From Pyrenopolyporus hunteri (lineage: Eukaryota; Ascomycota; Sordariomycetes; Xylariales; Hypoxylaceae), in the NCBI GenBank assembly GCA_902806595.1, contig CADCXC010000041.1, positions 124,001-188,000 of the forward strand: a stretch of 64,000 nt of DNA. The letters run 5' to 3'. Positions 59,409 to 64,000 of the stretch are shown here, piece after piece (the stretch's first letter is position 1; every line of letters begins with the position of its first letter). Made by a program: the position numbers and the translations under genes. Below the pieces are notes generated by a model. The model was not told where the DNA came from. It did not search any database and worked only from the letters and a program-made list of their open reading frames with translations.

Positions 59409-60402
59409 TGTGTGGTTTGTGAATGATTAAATTAAATTAAATATTTAACTTATAACGAGACGAAGTGGGAGTATAGGAACCGATAAGAAGAACGGAGAGA
59501 ACAGGAAGAGAAAGAAGAGGCGTGGATGTTCTCGAGAGGGAATGATAGTATAGGGAAAAGGGGAGTCGGAGGACGTTTTTATTATTTTTCTTAATGTTAT
59601 CAACTGGAGTCGATTGCAGGGGGGAGCCCAGAGGTCACCTATGGGGCCAGCCATAGGGCCTCCATAGACCCATAGACCCTTTTTCTCGATTGCTTAATTT
59701 CTCAATTTCTTAAGTCCTTTCTAGTTAGAGCTGGCCTGAGCTTAAAAACATATTGGCCAATCACATTGCGCCGAACCTGCATTAGAATAAGGCGGAGGCA
59801 GGGGTTATTTCTTCCCGTTCTTGCTCTACCGCAACTTCGAAATTTCCCCTCTCAATCCGAATACGAGCTCGACAAAGCCACGGCCAGATTACTTGGGTGG
59901 CTGAAGCATCAGTGGCTTTAACGCTACCAAATGTATTCTCCATTTCAATTCCGCATGTCATCGATTCACCTTTAAAAATCCCATCACCATGTTAACTTAC
60001 AGGTACCTACCTCCTTACATAATACAGAATCCGAATACGAATTCGCATCATTTCCTAAGATATAATATCCTCAAACCTACAATATCGATAATTATCTAGC
60101 TGAACCCTTGGCCGCTTTATCAGGCCATAATCCACTTAACCAACCGGGTACTCTGAGAATTAAACAGTGACAGCCAGGGCGGTGTTGTCCCAGATTCAGC
60201 GGCAGCTTCACGAACGTAGGCGTGGTGCTTAGGAAGATGAAGACGAATACGACACCAATCCACCGACGTCGTATCTTTTTGATACGGGACGAAAAAGGAT
60301 AAGGAACGGCATACGTCATATACGACGTGCGATGGGGTTTGCGAGTGCGTATATCAGAAATAACAGAAGCCAAATGAAATTAGAATTAAAAAAAAAAATT
60401 CT
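59409..60402. other. Intergenic upstream of ERG6
   Basis: About 1 kb. Includes the ERG6 promoter with purine-rich runs at 59440-59570. A 93-codon minus-strand frame at 60092-60373 has no motif. Ends at the tRNA terminator region. Confidence 0.5.
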
Positions 60403-60436
60403 AAAAAAGGTGGTATAGGAGGAATCTAACCTCCTA
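60403..60436 (-). terminator. Hairpin plus T6 run downstream of tRNA-Ala
   Basis: On the minus strand an AGGAGG/CCTCCT inverted repeat (60436-60418) is followed by TTTTTT at 60408-60403, and a longer T run lies just beyond. The T6 run is a normal Pol III terminator; the hairpin is an extra. Confidence 0.55.
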
Positions 60437-60440
60437 CTAT

Positions 60441-60559
60441 TGGACTCGCGGGGAATCGAACCCCGGACCACTCCCACGTTAGACCGACTCGAAGACAGCT
60501 TGTTACAGCTATTATCTTGAACGTGCTAAGGGAGTATTATACCACTAAACCACAAGCCC
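60441..60559 (-). tRNA. tRNA-Ala(AGC) with a 47-nt intron
   Basis: Minus strand, 119 nt. The 5' half starts GGGCTTGTGGTTTAGTGG and the anticodon stem is CTCCC/GGGAG, with TT before anticodon AGC and A37 after it. A 47-nt intron sits at the canonical position after base 37. The T arm CGGGG-TTCGATT-CCCCG and acceptor CGAGTCC with discriminator A pair with the 5' end through two wobble pairs. Mature length is 72 nt. It resembles yeast tRNA-Ala(AGC) in the anticodon arm. Confidence 0.88.
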
Positions 60560-61136
60560 GATTTTGCTTCAAGCCCCCGAAGGAGCCATGGCCGATCTGA
60601 TTCGTTGAACAGCCCGTTCGTTAGTTCGGTATATGTTGTGGGTGTTTGTGCGTGGCTGACAAGACGAGAGTCGGCCCTAATTAGCCTCTTAGGACTCTTC
60701 ACTGCGGTCTAATCTCCGATCCACACACGATAAAAGGCAGCAAGATGGGCCGGGGTACCCAAACTTGGAGAACCACAGATCTCGCTCTCAAAACGCAGCT
60801 AACACGCAGCGTTGCCCTTGCACCCACGCCTTCAGAGCAAACACGGGGCAATTTACTATAATATGTTATCGTCGCCTCAGACCAATCCCAAGATTTATTT
60901 ATCGACATGTTATATTTAAAACCCACGCGTTGGTGAGACGGGCAACCGGATATGCAGGAGCCTATATCGGTGACTAGACACAATTATTCTCTAAAGCAGA
61001 AACTCTCGCGCAGCCGCCATGCTAGGAAACCCAGAGTGGGTAAGCATCTCTAGATGATACCGCATCAAGATGCTATTGTCCCTCTCGATTCTAACTATCA
61101 ACAGCACACGATACAGAGATGCTCCACTGGCCTTAT
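60560..61136. other. Intergenic
   Basis: Between the tRNA and the 3' end of the transporter gene. Short opposing frames near 60699-60983 lack motifs. Confidence 0.5.
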
Positions 61137-62941
61137 CTACCATATCCATCTCCATTTTCTTACCAATTTTAGTCCCCGTCCATCGGGTGTCTCGTCTGTC
61201 TTGCCAGTTACGACGGGGACCTCCTCTGTCCTGTCCAGCTTCTTATTGCTGGCGAAGTACCATGCGCTCTGACCTATGATTTCCACAGCGTTCACGGCCG
61301 AGAGTACCAGACAAGCCGTGAAGGCATTCTCATAGAGAGGGGCATCTTGAGTCCGGAATACCTGGCTACCTGCGATTCCTCCCGAATTTGCGCCCATTAT
61401 GATCATCCTGGGTGTTAATGTCAGCGAGTCGAGGGTCAGGGAGCACAGCATTAATAGACGGGACCAACTCACGCCATAGCGACACTTCGTTCTTGCGGGC
61501 GTCGGCAATTTACCGACAACCAGCCGACATTAAGAATATGGATCGTCGAGTTCATAGCCATCGAGAAGACCACAGCTGCGTACTTTCTTGCGGCGCTCCA
61601 CTTCCACGCCTCCCTTAGGCATGTAAACGCAATCAGGCTCCAGATCGCACCGACTAACAGAGCCGGCGCTCTTCTCCTTGTGGTATCACACACCCAACCT
61701 AACAGCACCGTCATAATAGCAGCAATGAAAGAGCCAACACTGGCCATCGCATTGGCCCTCACCGTACCGTAACCCAAACCCTTGATGACGCTCGGTCCGT
61801 AAGTATTGATCGCATTCACCGGGACCGTGGCCGTTATCGTGATTATGATGTGCATTAAGATCCTAGGGTTCCTAACCGTCGTCCAGACGTCGCTGCCCGA
61901 GATGCGCAGATGATTAGTAGTTTTAGCCGGGTCATCCAGCAGCACCCGACGGACTAGTATGTACGACTCGCGCCTATTGAAGTATGACCATCGTCCGAAG
62001 CTAATGAGCGGCGAGCCGTTCCCGACCGACGGCGGAAGAAAGAGAATGAAGACGATACCGATTCCAATAGTTATAGTTCCTTCGACTGCGAAGAGGAAGA
62101 TAATTCGGGTCAGATCGCGACGGCAAGATCAAGAGGGGGCAGCCTGGAAGTGGGATTAAATGTGCAGTACCTATGAAAAGCCATCTCCAACCGGCCACAC
62201 CATACCGATCTCCCATGCTGAGAATACCAGCTCCGATTAATGACGTCGTAGCTGAAGCGATGAGGTTCCCAAGGAAGAAGATCGATATTCGTAAACTAGT
62301 CTCGGACTTCTTATACCAAGTCGACATCGTGTAGAGCGAGCCGGGGATGAAGCCGGCTTCACACTTTATCCAGGTAAACGTCAACATCTCATACGAAGAG
62401 TCGAAGCGAACACAGATTCATCCTACATACCAAACCTAACAACAGACGCGTGGCGAGATAGCCACCGTAGTTTGTGATAAAATTTTGGAAGGTAGCAACC
62501 AGTCCCCAAGCCACGATCTGACCTGATAACCATCTCCGAGGTCCTATGCGTTGCAGCAATATATTGGAGGGGATCTCTAGGAGGACGATACCAGCGGATA
62601 GAAGGCTGCTTCCGACATTTATCTGGTTGGTATCGATACCAAGGTCTCCAGTGATGGTGCTTGTGAGAGCGTTTGATATGTTTCCCCGATCCATTTGCAG
62701 CGCAAAAAACGCGAGGCCCAGGATAGGTAGCAGAATGAAATCCAATCTAGGTGATGGTTAGAATACTCGGTATAGGTCAATCTGATATGGAATAATAGGT
62801 ATTATCTTACTTGCGCTTCACAGCGCGCTCCTCCGCCTCCGTCCAATCTGCTACCGTGGACTCGTCGACATTGACAGGAGCGGCTTCTTCATCCCCCGTA
62901 CTAGCCTTGACGGCGGTCTCAAGATTCTTCTCAAGCGCCAT
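61137..62941 (-). CDS. MFS transporter, allantoate permease (Dal5)-like
   Basis: Twelve-helix major facilitator of the anion:cation symporter (Dal5/Tna1) family, plasma membrane, probably importing a small organic anion or vitamin. Five exons (62941-62811, 62746-62431, 62363-62171, 62085-61473, 61407-61137) encode 507 residues. The cytosolic N terminus ends in ERAVKRK before the first helix (LDFILLPILGLAFFALQMDR, with DRGN). Family signatures include IPSNILLQRIGPRRWLSG, RLLLGLCEAGFIPGSLYTMS and WRWLFIVEGTITIG. Second half: GLGYGTVRANAMASVGSF and WVCDTTRRRAPALL. The tail is cytosolic with basic and Thr-rich sequence. All junctions are GT-AG and restore family motifs. Confidence 0.92.
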
Positions 62942-63654
62942 AGTATTTCTATATGCCTGAGAAGATAGAACCCGAAAGTAGCTCCAACGGAATGATAGCG
63001 AGCAGGATGCATTTTCGCAGTCACCTTGAGAGCCTCTTAAATATTGCGATAAGTCGACTTGTAACCAGCATCACTGGCCAATGAGCCTCAAGTACCACCG
63101 ACTAGCGACCATCGAGCATCGCACGCCCATGCTGTGCATGAGCCTAATTTCGGAGCTCTTTCGCCTGTGCTATCTCTACCGCGATTACACAGGGTTGCGG
63201 CCATTCGATGCAGGCGGTGCTGACGTGCTTGGGGATAAAGTTGCGTGATCGTCTACCATGCTCGGAGACCCAATGAGCTTGGCCCGGAACGGCGTACCGA
63301 AATTCGTAGGTAAATCAAGACAATGACACTCGAAATTGAACGCCAATACTCAATTTTGATTCTGGTAATCATTCTACCTACTTACATAGCTGTTATTCCG
63401 TTTGTATCTCGGCGCACAACTAATGGAAGGCTTGCCTTGGTATTCAGCTCCCTCCACGGACCGTACCACCCCTACATCAGCTTAATAACTATCTAGGTAC
63501 CATTAGTGAAAGTAGGATCTATCACCTCAGGAAGCATACATAGATTTCTACGAAGATCGCCTCGGCGATTTTCGCCGTTCAGTGTATAAGCGCGTGATGG
63601 GGAATGTAGGAGGCATATACTAACTGATCTTCATTTAATGTGGCAGTTTATAAG
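62942..63654. other. Intergenic upstream of the transporter
   Basis: About 0.7 kb of ordinary composition including the transporter promoter; no coding frame. Confidence 0.5.
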
Positions 63655-64000
63655 AGAGCGATTTGAACTATCTTTAAATAATATAATAAATGGTATAAAT
63701 CGTTCGACATTACGAAATAAATATCGGATTAAATTAAAGTTCTCTTATTTTATTTAAAAGTAATAACGTTAAATTAAAAATATGTTTTATAATTTACGAA
63801 AAAATCATTAATTATTTATAACGTCGATATTTAATATATTTATAAAAAACGAATTACATTTAAAAATATTATTATAATAAAAATTTTTAATAAAAAATTT
63901 AAAATATATTAAATTTATTTAATAATTTTTTTTAATTTTAAAAATTATAATTTTTTTTTTAATAAAAATAAAAAATTTTAAATATAAAATATTAATTTAA
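63655..64000. repeat. Extremely AT-rich block running off the window end
   Basis: Almost pure A/T with rare CG dinucleotides, very like the interior and flanks of the element at 22 kb, but no matching terminal inverted repeat is visible. Probably the edge of a RIP-degraded repeat. Confidence 0.55.

Overview
The window looks like nuclear DNA of a filamentous ascomycete (Pezizomycotina, most likely a Sordariomycete). Genes carry short introns with GTRNGY donors, CTRAC-like branch points and YAG acceptors. The gene content fits this: ERG6, mitochondrial PDH E1 beta, a BLOC-1 CNL1-like subunit, a fungal SWIRM protein, a LaeA-like methyltransferase and a Dal5-type MFS carrier. Intergenic DNA is rich in palindromic (TAGG/CCTA)n tracts, and AT-rich blocks resemble RIP-degraded repeats. 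All exon structures below were built by hand from splice signals and reading-frame continuity. For every multi-exon gene called intact, the summed exon lengths divide by three; the GH2 gene is the exception.

Layout. 0.3-20.4 kb is an accessory, mostly degradative region: a CE2-like SGNH esterase, the CNL1-like gene, an M64 metallopeptidase beside an interstitial telomere-like tract, an NTF2-like protein, a quinone-reductase-like MDR, an extended SDR reductase and a secreted GH2 beta-galactosidase with a stop codon at a splice donor. 20-24.6 kb is gene-poor and holds the first of two copies of an AT-rich element with terminal inverted repeats. 24.6-37.4 kb carries a protein-kinase-like gene with a 13-residue Trp-Gly-Ala-Pro repeat, a small stress-type protein, two tRNA-like loci, an ORF interrupted by TAG, a mitochondrial-type SDR and a SWIRM gene. 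37.4-45.3 kb is a gene desert of simple repeats. 45.3-53.0 kb has a Nudix hydrolase, a cytochrome P450 and a nine-exon SAM methyltransferase containing a 13-nt microexon. The second element copy lies at 54.6-55.3 kb. 55.9-59.4 kb is a housekeeping block (PDB1, ERG6), followed by an intron-containing tRNA-Ala(AGC) and an MFS carrier. The window ends in another AT-rich block.

How the genes work together. The CE2-like esterase, GH2 enzyme and M64 peptidase are all predicted to be secreted or to act on external polymers. The P450 and methyltransferase are same-strand neighbours that could modify a secondary metabolite, but no backbone synthase is present. The most notable structural signals are the two copies of the TA-flanked inverted-repeat element, the kinase-like repeat protein, the microexons, and two separate TAG interruptions in otherwise well-formed genes.
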